Origin: an uncultured Eubacterium sp.
GTDB lineage: Bacteria; Bacillota; Clostridia; Lachnospirales; Lachnospiraceae
Direction of reading: 5' to 3'
Length of the DNA: 64,000 nucleotides
NCBI RefSeq assembly: GCF_937958975.1
Contig: NZ_CALGRE010000022.1
Span: forward strand, 1 to 64,000
In this document: positions 1-7,900 of the stretch, piece by piece
Layout: every line of letters starts with the position of its first letter
Numbering within the stretch: the first letter of the stretch is position 1
The notes under the pieces: generated by a model
The model's database searches: none
Told to the model about the DNA's origin: nothing
What the model saw: the letters and a program-made list of their open reading frames with translations, nothing else
Position numbers and translations under genes: made by a program

Positions 1-40
1 TGGGCTCCTGTGCCTACTTTTTTTATATAGATAATGAATA

Positions 41-86
41 CGGCTCTAAACTTTACCCCCAAGTAAAGTTTAGAGCCGTTTTTTTA
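41..86 (+). terminator. Rho-independent terminator of an upstream gene
   Basis: A perfect 16-bp stem (41-56 with 63-78) is followed directly by a run of seven T. The T run lies only on the right, so it terminates + strand transcription arriving from outside the window. Confidence 0.85.
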
Positions 87-449
87 TATAAAAGTAAGTA
101 GTACCCTACAAACAATCTGCAAATTAATTACAATTAACAAAAAATAATTTAAGTTAAAAAGGTTTGATATAAAATTATTGTTTAAATTAATATGTATTTA
201 AATTCATATATATAATTAGCAATAGAAAAGAATGGCAATATTGACATTCTTTTTTTATTCTTTAACTTATATAAACGAAAATAGTTGATTTTAGACTATT
301 TTTGCAAATTAAACAAAAATCCAATTTTGGTTTAAAACAAATGCTTAAATTAAAAAATAGGTATCTGGTAATATATAGAACAATATAATATTCTAATTTT
401 AATTGAACAAATTTACATTATTTTATTATTGGAAAAAGGAGAAAAATTT
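87..449. other. AT-rich intergenic stretch with one small hairpin
   Basis: No convincing coding region. A weak terminator-like hairpin lies at 227-256 (AAAGAATG pairing with CATTCTTT, then T-rich). The composition is more AT-rich than the gene-dense part that follows, which fits an accessory junction. A ribosome binding site (GGAGAAAA near 438-446) at the right edge belongs to the broken gene at 450. Confidence 0.5.
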
Positions 450-681
450 ATGATTTGTGCAGAGTTTAAACGAATAGAGGAAGGCTGGAAAGTAGATGCA
501 GAATGGAGAAGTTACGGAAAAGGCAGACATTATTGAAGCTTTTAAAATGGAAAATATTGATATTACAAAACTATTGGAAAACATGAAAGTTGGTGGGATA
601 AAAGCATATAATATCGGATGGTGGAATGGTTGCGGAATTGCTAAATGTGGCATAAAGTCGGAAATTGTAAATTTGGGATAG
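450..681 (+). pseudogene. small frameshifted ORF, unknown function
   Basis: A ribosome binding site (AAGGAG) precedes ATG 450, which opens a 28-codon frame (MICAEFKRIEEGWKVD...) stopping at 534-536. From ATG 496 a second, +1 frame continues to 681 (MQNGEVTEKADIIEAF...). Joined around 491-498 they make one product of about 76 residues, so the gene appears broken by one extra base. The C-terminal part has a GWWNGCGIAKCG segment. I do not recognise the family. The alternative is that only the second frame is used, but it has no good ribosome binding site of its own. Confidence 0.4.
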
Positions 682-776
682 TTATTATATGAATGGCAAT
701 GGAAGAATCGTCTCTTGGCAAATGCATTTAGAAAAATAAATAAAACATAAATTATATTTACTAAAATAAATACATA

Positions 777-785
777 TGATATAAT
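777..785 (+). promoter_or_regulatory. extended -10 promoter of the fic gene
   Basis: TGA-TATAAT at 777-785 is an extended -10 element; no good -35 is seen. Transcription would begin near 792, which excludes the possible TTG start at 785 and supports TTG 812. Confidence 0.55.
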
Positions 786-811
786 TGTACGGTAGAAAGG
801 ATGTGAAAAAT

Positions 812-1735
812 TTGAAGATTTTTTATAATAAACTGTTTGAGATATTAGAACAAAGGAATATTACAAAAACAGAGTTAAGACAAAATATAAAAATTTCTAC
901 TGCTACTCTTGCTAAGTTATCAAAAAATGAACTAATATCTATGAAAGTGATTGAGGATATTTGTAATTTTCTACACTGTCAACCGGGAGATATTATGGAA
1001 ATGAAAAAAAAAGTTGATAAAACTACATTGTTATACCGATTGCGTGAAGAGAAGCAAATTAAATTAAAGGGTGGACTTTACCATCATACACAAATAAAAC
1101 TTGCGTATAACTCTAATCATATGGAGGGAAGTAAACTCACAGAGGATCAAACAAGATATATTTATGAAACTAATACTATAGGATTAGAGAAAGAACCTGC
1201 TAATATAGATGATATTATAGAAACAGTTAATCATTTTCAGTGTTTTGATTATATTTTAGACTGTGCAGAAGACGTATTAACAGAAAATATAGTAAAGAAA
1301 ATCCATTTGATATTAAAATCAAATACATCCGATAGCCGTTTAGAATGGTTTAATGTTGGAGATTATAAACAGCGTTCAAATATGGTAGGTGATTCAAAAA
1401 CAATCCCTCCTAATAAAGTGAAAAAAGAAATGCAACAATTATTATTTGAATATCAACAGAAGGAGACTATTGATTTTGAAAATATTGTAGAATTTCATTA
1501 TCGTTTTGAAAAAATACATCCGTTTCAGGATGGTAATGGTAGAGTAGGGCGTTTGATAATATTCAAAGAGTGTTTGAAACATAACATAATCCCATTTATT
1601 GTTGATGAACGACATAAACTCTATTATTACAGAGGATTAAAAGAGTTTGAGAATGAACGAGGATATTTGATAGATACTTGTTTATCTGCACAAGATGTAT
1701 ACAAGGAATTGTTGGAATACTTTGTAGAAGAATAA
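812..1735 (+). CDS. Fic family protein with N-terminal Cro/CI-type HTH
   Basis: Predicted nucleotide transferase (AMPylator family) that moves AMP from ATP to a target hydroxyl. The Fic core is HPFQDGNGR, matching HxFx[D/E]GNGRxxR, near residues 236-247. An upstream SNHMEG (about residues 101-106) fits the (S/T)xxxE(G/N) inhibitory helix of self-restrained Fic proteins. The first ~65 residues resemble an XRE/Cro helix-turn-helix. I chose TTG 812 because AAAGGATGTG at 796-805 is a near-perfect Shine-Dalgarno six bases upstream and the promoter puts transcription after 785. It stands alone with its own terminator, in an AT-rich accessory stretch. Target unknown. Confidence 0.85.
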   Translation: MKIFYNKLFEILEQRNITKTELRQNIKISTATLAKLSKNELISMKVIEDICNFLHCQPGDIMEMKKKVDKTTLLYRLREEKQIKLKGGLYHHTQIKLAYNSNHMEGSKLTEDQTRYIYETNTIGLEKEPANIDDIIETVNHFQCFDYILDCAEDVLTENIVKKIHLILKSNTSDSRLEWFNVGDYKQRSNMVGDSKTIPPNKVKKEMQQLLFEYQQKETIDFENIVEFHYRFEKIHPFQDGNGRVGRLIIFKECLKHNIIPFIVDERHKLYYYRGLKEFENERGYLIDTCLSAQDVYKELLEYFVEE

Positions 1736-1751
1736 ATTATAACTAGTTAGA

Positions 1752-1786
1752 AGGCATTAACGGAAACATTCGTTAATGCTTTTTAT
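1752..1786 (+). terminator. terminator of fic
   Basis: GCATTAACG (1754-1762) pairs with CGTTAATGC (1771-1779), followed by a TTTTTAT run. Confidence 0.75.
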
Positions 1787-1870
1787 AGTGGCTATAATTT
1801 ATTTTTGAATCAAATATAGAAAACATTAAAGTAATATATAGATTCATTTGTTTATAATAATCGAAAATTG

Positions 1871-1879
1871 TGGTATACT
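1871..1879 (+). promoter_or_regulatory. extended -10 promoter before ispF
   Basis: TGG-TATACT is an extended -10 element about 35 bases before ATG 1916. The -35 region (TTTATA, 1851-1856, 17-bp spacer) is weak. Confidence 0.5.
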
Positions 1880-1915
1880 ATCTATTTGAGAAATTACAGT
1901 CTATAGGAGCAGTTA

Positions 1916-2389
1916 ATGAGAATCGGAATGGGATATGATGTCCACAAGTTAGTGGAAAATAGAAAATTGATATTGGGCGGAGTGGAAATTCCTTATGAAA
2001 AAGGACTTTTAGGACATTCTGATGCGGATGTGGTCGTTCATGCTATTATGGATGCACTGTTAGGCGCAGGTGCTTTGGGTGATATTGGAAAACATTTTCC
2101 GGACACTGATCCGGCATATAAAGGAATCTCCAGCATAGAATTGTTGAAACGTGTGGGAGAACTCTTAAAAAAAAATCATTATACGATTGGAAATATTGAT
2201 GCTACGATTATTTGCCAGAGACCAAAGCTGGCACCATATCGTGATAAAATGATAGAAAATATTGCAGAAGCTTTAAATATCGGGAAGAATAAGGTTTGTG
2301 TGAAAGCTACGACAGAGGAAGGTTTGGGATTTACGGGAGAAGGACTGGGTATATCTTCTCAGGCAATAGTTTTATTGGAAGAAGGTTAA
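1916..2389 (+). CDS. ispF: 2-C-methyl-D-erythritol 2,4-cyclodiphosphate synthase
   Basis: Fifth enzyme of the MEP isoprenoid pathway: cyclises CDP-methylerythritol 2-phosphate with release of CMP. At 157 residues it has the normal family length. The zinc ligands D8, H10 (YDVH) and H42 (HSDADVVVH) are all present, as is the [14 protein letters not shown] segment near the C-terminus. AGGAGC precedes ATG 1916. It is first in a tight gene run through rlmB, in the order known from many Firmicutes (ispF ... cysS, mrnC, rlmB), but ispD is not adjacent here. Confidence 0.97.
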   Translation: MRIGMGYDVHKLVENRKLILGGVEIPYEKGLLGHSDADVVVHAIMDALLGAGALGDIGKHFPDTDPAYKGISSIELLKRVGELLKKNHYTIGNIDATIICQRPKLAPYRDKMIENIAEALNIGKNKVCVKATTEEGLGFTGEGLGISSQAIVLLEEG

Positions 2390-2390
2390 T

Positions 2391-3302
2391 ATGAAGACAT
2401 ATGATTTACAGACAATAAAAGTAAAAGATTACGCAAAACTTGATAAGTATTATAGAATGAGGAGACCGGAAACTGCGGATAGTAATCTGCTTGATTTGTT
2501 TTTGTGGGAAAATTGTTATCCCACAAAATATTTTACGAATGATAAAGGATTGATGTGGGTGGCGAGGAGTGCAGACGGTCAATACTATTCTGCAATTCCA
2601 TGCTGTAAAAAAGAAGATTTGAGAGAGTGCTTTTCAGAGACACAGAAATATTTTAATGACGTCTTAAAAAAGAAACTTACCATGTACGTTGTAGATAAAG
2701 AAGCGGTTGAAATTCTGGAACTTCCGGAAAAAGATTATTTAATTATTCCTGACAGAACATATTACGATTATGTATATGATGCAGAGAAGCTTAGGACATT
2801 TAGTGGAAAGAAATATCATAAAAAGAAAAACCATTATAATGCTTTTTTGCGTGATTATGAAGGCAGATATCAATTTAAACTGCTTTCGGCAGAGAATAAA
2901 AAAGAAATATTAGAGTTTATTGAAAAATGGAAAGAGACAAAAGAGCACTCAGAGGAACATGAGTTTATTGACAGCGAAGCCAGAGGAGTAAAGTTTTTGT
3001 TGGAGAATGAACAATATTTAGATTACAAAATGGGTGGTGTATATATTGACGGAGTATTGCAGGCGTTTACACTGGGAAATTATTATGCAGAGGAAGACAT
3101 GGTTTATATTCCGGTAGAAAAGGCAAATCCCAATATAAGAGGTCTTTATCCATTTATATGCAGTCAGTTTTTAAAAGAGGCATTTCCACAGGCGGGCAGG
3201 GAAAACAGAGAAGATGATATGGGAATCGAAGGACTAAGAAAGTCAAAAAAGTCATATAATCCTATATATATGGTTGAAAAATACACGATTATTCAAAAGT
3301 AA
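2391..3302 (+). CDS. DUF2156 / phosphatidylglycerol lysyltransferase-like protein
   Basis: A 303-residue soluble protein resembling the catalytic GNAT-fold domain of MprF-type aminoacyl-lipid synthases (DUF2156). It opens with YYRMRRPETADSNLLDLFLW, typical of the stand-alone clostridial group, and near the C-terminus has NPNIRGLYPFICSQF and EDDMGIEGLRKSKKSY, which fit acceptor/thioester handling. No membrane segments, so it is not a full MprF flippase-synthase. It starts two bases after ispF, implying co-translation. The substrate cannot be inferred. Confidence 0.75.
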   Translation: MKTYDLQTIKVKDYAKLDKYYRMRRPETADSNLLDLFLWENCYPTKYFTNDKGLMWVARSADGQYYSAIPCCKKEDLRECFSETQKYFNDVLKKKLTMYVVDKEAVEILELPEKDYLIIPDRTYYDYVYDAEKLRTFSGKKYHKKKNHYNAFLRDYEGRYQFKLLSAENKKEILEFIEKWKETKEHSEEHEFIDSEARGVKFLLENEQYLDYKMGGVYIDGVLQAFTLGNYYAEEDMVYIPVEKANPNIRGLYPFICSQFLKEAFPQAGRENREDDMGIEGLRKSKKSYNPIYMVEKYTIIQK

Positions 3303-3314
3303 GAGAGAGTTATT

Positions 3315-4334
3315 ATGATAAAATTGCTTGAAAATTTTGAAAAACAAAATATCAGACCCCTTTATGAACACTGTTTTTATGAGGATGGACAGGAGTTTAC
3401 CGATTATTATTTTGCGAAATGTCTTCCTCACAACGAAGTTTTAGTTAAAGAAATTGATGGTGAAATCGTCTCAGCAGTTCACCTTGTGCCGAAAAATGTT
3501 GTTATGGGTTCTTTAAAAACGAATGTGATGTATATCTATGGAGTGGCAACTTTTAACGGATATCGTAATAAAGGATTTATCACAGAATTATTTTCTGAAA
3601 TACTGAAAAAAATGTATGAAAACATGGATGCATTTACTTATCTGATACCCTCGAATGAGAAAAATGCAAAAATATATGAAAAATTTGGTTTTCAATATGT
3701 TATGGATAAAATGGAAATTGCACCAATAGAGCATAGAAGAAAGGCCACACATTCGCTTATCCTGAGAAAAGCTGAAAATTCAGATTTGGTAAAGTTATCA
3801 ATTTTTGCACAGTCTACGGCTTATAACAAATATAGCGTGGTATTATCAAAGGATTTAGAGTATTTTAAGCGGATAAAAGAGCTTATTGATGTTGAAGGCG
3901 GACATATCGACATATATGTAGAAAATAAAGTAATTGTCGGCTATAGAATATGGATTGATAATGAAATATTTGAGGAAGTTTTAGATAATAGTATACAGTT
4001 TCTCAGCTGGGAAGGTGACATTAGAAAACCTTATATTATGGCGAGAATTATTAATATAAGAAAGACACTCAGAATGTTTGCCTTTAAAAACTTTAAAGAA
4101 ATTGTTTTTAAAATATCTGACCCTATGATTAACGAAAATAATGGATATTTTGTGATGTCAGAAACCCATGGAAGTGTAAAATTCGAAAAAAAAGGGAGAG
4201 AGGATATAGAAAAAACTCCCGATTTTGATATAACTATAGGAGAACTTACAGCACATATTTTTGGGTATAAACAGATTTCAGGGCTGCCAAAAGTGTGTAA
4301 AAAAGATAGCTTTTTTATTCATGATTATGTATAA
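3315..4334 (+). CDS. GNAT family N-acetyltransferase
   Basis: A 339-residue protein with an N-terminal GNAT domain: MYIYGVATFNGYRNKGF is the V-x-x-x-x-x-x-G-x-G acetyl-CoA site, followed by NAKIYEKFGFQY. The remaining ~190 residues have a second, poorly conserved alpha/beta half, as in Eis-like or two-domain GNAT proteins. It sits between the DUF2156 gene and cysS with gaps of 12 and 29 bases. Acceptor unknown. The ribosome binding site AGAGAG precedes ATG 3315. Confidence 0.8.
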   Translation: MIKLLENFEKQNIRPLYEHCFYEDGQEFTDYYFAKCLPHNEVLVKEIDGEIVSAVHLVPKNVVMGSLKTNVMYIYGVATFNGYRNKGFITELFSEILKKMYENMDAFTYLIPSNEKNAKIYEKFGFQYVMDKMEIAPIEHRRKATHSLILRKAENSDLVKLSIFAQSTAYNKYSVVLSKDLEYFKRIKELIDVEGGHIDIYVENKVIVGYRIWIDNEIFEEVLDNSIQFLSWEGDIRKPYIMARIINIRKTLRMFAFKNFKEIVFKISDPMINENNGYFVMSETHGSVKFEKKGREDIEKTPDFDITIGELTAHIFGYKQISGLPKVCKKDSFFIHDYV

Positions 4335-4363
4335 ATGATAAATAAATGAACAAGGAGTACAAT

Positions 4364-5776
4364 ATGAAAATTTATAACACATTATCAAAAACGAAAGAAG
4401 ATTTTGTCCCGATTGAAGAGGGAAAAGTAAGGATGTATGTGTGTGGACCGACAGTATATAATCTGATACATATCGGAAATGCAAGACCAATGATTATTTT
4501 TGATACATTTAGAAGATATCTGGAATATAAGGGATATGAAGTGAATTATGTATCCAATTTTACGGATGTGGATGATAAGATAATAAAAAAAGCAATAGAA
4601 GAAGGCAGCACAGCCGAGGAGATATCACAGAGATATATTGCAGAATGTAAAAAAGATATGGCGGGAATGAATGTGAAACCGGCTACGACACATCCATTGG
4701 CGACACAGGAAATCGACGGAATGATTGATATGATACAGACATTGATTGACAAGGGATATGCCTATAATGCTGACGGTACCGTTTATTTTAGAACAAGAAA
4801 ATTCGACGAGTATGGAAAGTTGTCGAAGAAAAATATTGACGATTTAGAAGCAGGACACAGAGATATTAAGGTGGCAGGAGAAGAATCTAAGGAAGACCCA
4901 TTGGATTTTGTTCTTTGGAAGCCAAAAAAAGAGGGGGAACCGGCATGGAAATCTCCTTGGAGTGACGGAAGACCCGGATGGCATATTGAGTGTTCTGTGA
5001 TGTCCAAAAAATATCTCGGTGATGAGATTGATATACATGCAGGTGGTGAGGATTTGATTTTTCCGCATCATGAAAATGAGGTTGCCCAGAGTGAAGCAGC
5101 CAATGGATGTCAGTTTTCAAAATATTGGATGCATAATGGATTTTTAAACATTGATAATAAAAAGATGTCAAAATCTCTTGGAAATTTCTTTACGGTAAGG
5201 GATATTGCAGAAAAATATGATTTGCAGGTTTTAAGATTTTTTATGCTCAGTGCCCATTATAGAAGTCCTCTGAATTTTAGTGATTCTCTTATGGAATCGG
5301 CGAAAAATGGCTTAGAGAGAATTACAACGGCAGGGGAAAAACTTCGCGATGTTATGGCGAATGGTAAAGAAGATGGAATGACAGAGCAGGAAAAGAGTCT
5401 CATACAAGAGTCAGAGAGCTTTGTTGTTAAATTTGACGAGGCTATGGATGATGACTGTAATACTGCGAACGCAATTACGGCAGTTTTTGAACTTGTAAAA
5501 TTCTCGAATAGTAAAGTAAATGAAAATTCGACAAAAGAATTTGCAAAGACATTATATAAGATGTTATCTAAATTATGTGATGTGTTGGGAATTATTTTAG
5601 AAAAGGAAACTCAGACAGTAGGAGATGAGGAATACATTGAGGAGATGATTGCTAAGCGTGCACAGGCGAAGAAAGATAGAGATTTTGCGCTGGCAGACAA
5701 AATCCGTGAAGAATTGGCAGGGAAAGGTATTGTTCTCAAAGATACGAGAGAGGGAACAAAGTGGAGCAGAAACTAA
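4364..5776 (+). CDS. cysS: cysteinyl-tRNA synthetase
   Basis: Charges tRNA-Cys with cysteine. A class I synthetase of 470 residues, the usual size. It has the zinc cysteine in MYVCGPTVYN, the HIGN motif just after it, the IECSVMS and HHENEVAQSE zinc/active-site segments and the KMSKS loop (KKMSKSLGN). ATG 4364 is chosen over ATG 4346 because AAGGAG (4352-4357) sits between them at normal spacing to 4364. It overlaps no neighbour and is followed by mrnC after 12 bases. Confidence 0.97.
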   Translation: MKIYNTLSKTKEDFVPIEEGKVRMYVCGPTVYNLIHIGNARPMIIFDTFRRYLEYKGYEVNYVSNFTDVDDKIIKKAIEEGSTAEEISQRYIAECKKDMAGMNVKPATTHPLATQEIDGMIDMIQTLIDKGYAYNADGTVYFRTRKFDEYGKLSKKNIDDLEAGHRDIKVAGEESKEDPLDFVLWKPKKEGEPAWKSPWSDGRPGWHIECSVMSKKYLGDEIDIHAGGEDLIFPHHENEVAQSEAANGCQFSKYWMHNGFLNIDNKKMSKSLGNFFTVRDIAEKYDLQVLRFFMLSAHYRSPLNFSDSLMESAKNGLERITTAGEKLRDVMANGKEDGMTEQEKSLIQESESFVVKFDEAMDDDCNTANAITAVFELVKFSNSKVNENSTKEFAKTLYKMLSKLCDVLGIILEKETQTVGDEEYIEEMIAKRAQAKKDRDFALADKIREELAGKGIVLKDTREGTKWSRN

Positions 5777-5788
5777 GGTGAATGAAAA

Positions 5789-6238
5789 ATGACGTCGGAT
5801 TTGTTTGAGATTATTAAGCGGAATATGGGGTTAAAGGAGATTCATATTACAGACTATTCTCCTTTAACCCTTGCCTATATAGGTGATGGTATTTATGAGA
5901 TTGTCGTGAGAACAATCATTGTCGACGAGGCAAACAGACAGGTGAACAAAATACATAGAGCAGCTTCGGAATTAGTGAAAGCCGGAAGTCAGGCAAAAAT
6001 GATACACCTATTGGAAGACATGCTTACAGAGGAAGAACAGACAATTTATAAAAGGGGACGGAATGCGAAAGCAGTGACAAGAGCAAAAAATGCTTCTATG
6101 TCTGATTATAGGACAGCCACAGGATTTGAAGCGTTAATGGGGTGGCTATATCTGACAGGACAGTCCCAGAGAATGATGGAGTTAATAAAAGAAGGAATTA
6201 AGAGATTCCATAAGATGACGCAGGAGCAAAGCAAATAA
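5789..6238 (+). CDS. mrnC: mini-ribonuclease III
   Basis: A dimeric RNase III-like endonuclease lacking the double-stranded RNA binding domain; in Bacillus it matures 23S rRNA ends. 149 residues. The catalytic acidic segments are visible: LAYIGDGIYEIVVR near the start and YRTATGFEALMGWLYL near the C-terminus. The position after cysS and before rlmB matches the conserved Firmicutes order. Confidence 0.95.
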   Translation: MTSDLFEIIKRNMGLKEIHITDYSPLTLAYIGDGIYEIVVRTIIVDEANRQVNKIHRAASELVKAGSQAKMIHLLEDMLTEEEQTIYKRGRNAKAVTRAKNASMSDYRTATGFEALMGWLYLTGQSQRMMELIKEGIKRFHKMTQEQSK

Positions 6239-6263
6239 ATTATTGTGAGAATTAGAGGTTATA

Positions 6264-7001
6264 ATGAGATACGAGGAATTTGTGATAGAGGGAAGAAATG
6301 CAGTCATTGAGGCTTATCGTGCGGGAAAAACGGTAGACAAGCTGTTTGTTTTAGAACATTGCAAGGAAGGTTCTATGAATACAGTTCTGCGTGAAGCAAA
6401 GAAAAATGATACAGTGATTCATTATGTGAAACGGGAGAGATTAGACCAGATGTCTGAGACGGGAAAACATCAGGGGGTTATCGCATATATTGCGGCATAT
6501 GACTATGCTTCGGTAGATGATATTTTAAAGAAAGCAGAGGAAAAGGGAGAATCTCCGTTTATTATTCTTTTAGATGACATAGAGGACCCGCATAATCTTG
6601 GAGCTATTATAAGAACAGCAAATTTAGCCGGCGCTCATGGGGTGATTATCCCAAAACACAGGGCATCGGGACTTACGGCAACTGTTGTTAAGGCGTCGGC
6701 AGGGGCAATAAATTATACACCGGTGGCAAAGGTGACAAATATTTCAAAGACGATAGAAGAATTGAAAGATAAAGGGTTGTGGTTTGTATGTGCGGATATG
6801 GATGGCACGACAATGTATGACCTTGATTTAAAAGGTTCAATCGGATTGGTTATTGGAAATGAAGGGAAAGGTGTCAGCAGGCTTGTAAAAGAAAAGTGTG
6901 ATTTCGTAGCAAAGGTTCCAATGTTTGGAGATATTGATTCGTTGAATGCATCGGTAGCAGCAGGCGTATTGGCATATGAGATTGTAAGGCAGAGAATGTA
7001 A
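6264..7001 (+). CDS. rlmB: 23S rRNA (guanosine-2'-O)-methyltransferase, RlmB type
   Basis: SpoU/TrmH-family knotted methylase that modifies a 23S rRNA guanosine (G2251 in E. coli) with S-adenosylmethionine. An N-terminal substrate-binding part (EEFVIEGRNAVIEAY) is followed by the three SPOUT motifs: DPHNLGAIIRTANLAG, GNEGKGVSRL and VPMFGDIDSLNASVAAGV. 245 residues, full length. Likely co-transcribed with cysS and mrnC. Confidence 0.95.
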   Translation: MRYEEFVIEGRNAVIEAYRAGKTVDKLFVLEHCKEGSMNTVLREAKKNDTVIHYVKRERLDQMSETGKHQGVIAYIAAYDYASVDDILKKAEEKGESPFIILLDDIEDPHNLGAIIRTANLAGAHGVIIPKHRASGLTATVVKASAGAINYTPVAKVTNISKTIEELKDKGLWFVCADMDGTTMYDLDLKGSIGLVIGNEGKGVSRLVKEKCDFVAKVPMFGDIDSLNASVAAGVLAYEIVRQRM

Positions 7002-7035
7002 TCATTAAGAGTGAATTTTTATGAATGGAGAAAAG

Positions 7036-7803
7036 ATGAAAAGAAAAACAGCAGTGATTACAGGTGCCAGTTCGGGTATTGGAATGGAGTTCGCAAGAAT
7101 ATTTGCAAAAATGGGATATCAACTTATCTTAACGGCAAGGAGAGAAGAACGATTAAAAAAATTAAAGGGAGAATTAAAGGTTCCTTGTCGTATTATCATT
7201 GCGGATTTGTCTCAGGAATATGAATGTTATCAGTTGTTTGAAAAGATTGAAAAAAGCAGAGTAGATATTTTTATCAATAATGCCGGATTCGGGACATGTG
7301 GTTGTTTTGCAGAGACGGATTTAGGGAAAGAAATTTCTATGATTCAGGTTAATGTTTGTGCAATGCATATTCTATTTAAAAAGATGCTTTGCAAAATGGA
7401 AAAACAGGGGTATGGGCGTATATTAAATATTGCTTCATCAGCAGGACTATTTCCGTCGGGTCCCTACATGGCGGCGTATTATGCATCGAAGGCATATGTG
7501 GTAAGCCTGACAAAAGCGGTTGCAGAAGAACTTAGGGCAAAAGGCAGTAACATTTATCTGGGAGCACTTTGTCCTGGACCGGTAGATACAGAGTTTAATA
7601 ATAGGGCAGGTGTAGTGTTTGCCTTAAAAGGTATCACATCCAAACTTTGCGTAAAGGAAGCGCTGTTGGGAATGAAAAAAAGAAAGGTGATTATTGTCCC
7701 GTCAGCAAAAATGAAACTTTGCATCGCAGGACAAAAAGTGATGCCGGAAAATGTGCTGACGAGAATTGTTGCAAGACAACAGAGAAAAAAGATAGAAAAA
7801 TAG
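7036..7803 (+). CDS. short-chain dehydrogenase/reductase
   Basis: Classical SDR oxidoreductase using NAD(P)H. TGASSGIG forms the cofactor loop, NNAGFG follows strand 4, IASSAG supplies the catalytic serine and YYASK the Tyr-Lys pair. TARREERL after strand 2 suggests NADPH preference. 255 residues from ATG 7036, preferred over ATG 7021 because GGAG lies between them. The DltE/YqjQ-like subgroup is possible; the substrate cannot be told. Confidence 0.88.
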   Translation: MKRKTAVITGASSGIGMEFARIFAKMGYQLILTARREERLKKLKGELKVPCRIIIADLSQEYECYQLFEKIEKSRVDIFINNAGFGTCGCFAETDLGKEISMIQVNVCAMHILFKKMLCKMEKQGYGRILNIASSAGLFPSGPYMAAYYASKAYVVSLTKAVAEELRAKGSNIYLGALCPGPVDTEFNNRAGVVFALKGITSKLCVKEALLGMKKRKVIIVPSAKMKLCIAGQKVMPENVLTRIVARQQRKKIEK

Positions 7804-7844
7804 AATAAATTATAATAAACAAAAGGCAGATGGATGAATTCATA

Positions 7845-7873
7845 TTGACTTTGGGAATAGGATTGTATATAAT
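7845..7873 (+). promoter_or_regulatory. sigma-A promoter of the helicase operon
   Basis: TTGACT (7845-7850), 17-bp spacer, TATAAT (7868-7873); predicted start near 7880, leaving a short leader to ATG 7901. Confidence 0.85.
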
Positions 7874-7900
7874 AACAAGAACAAATGTTCGAGGTATAAT

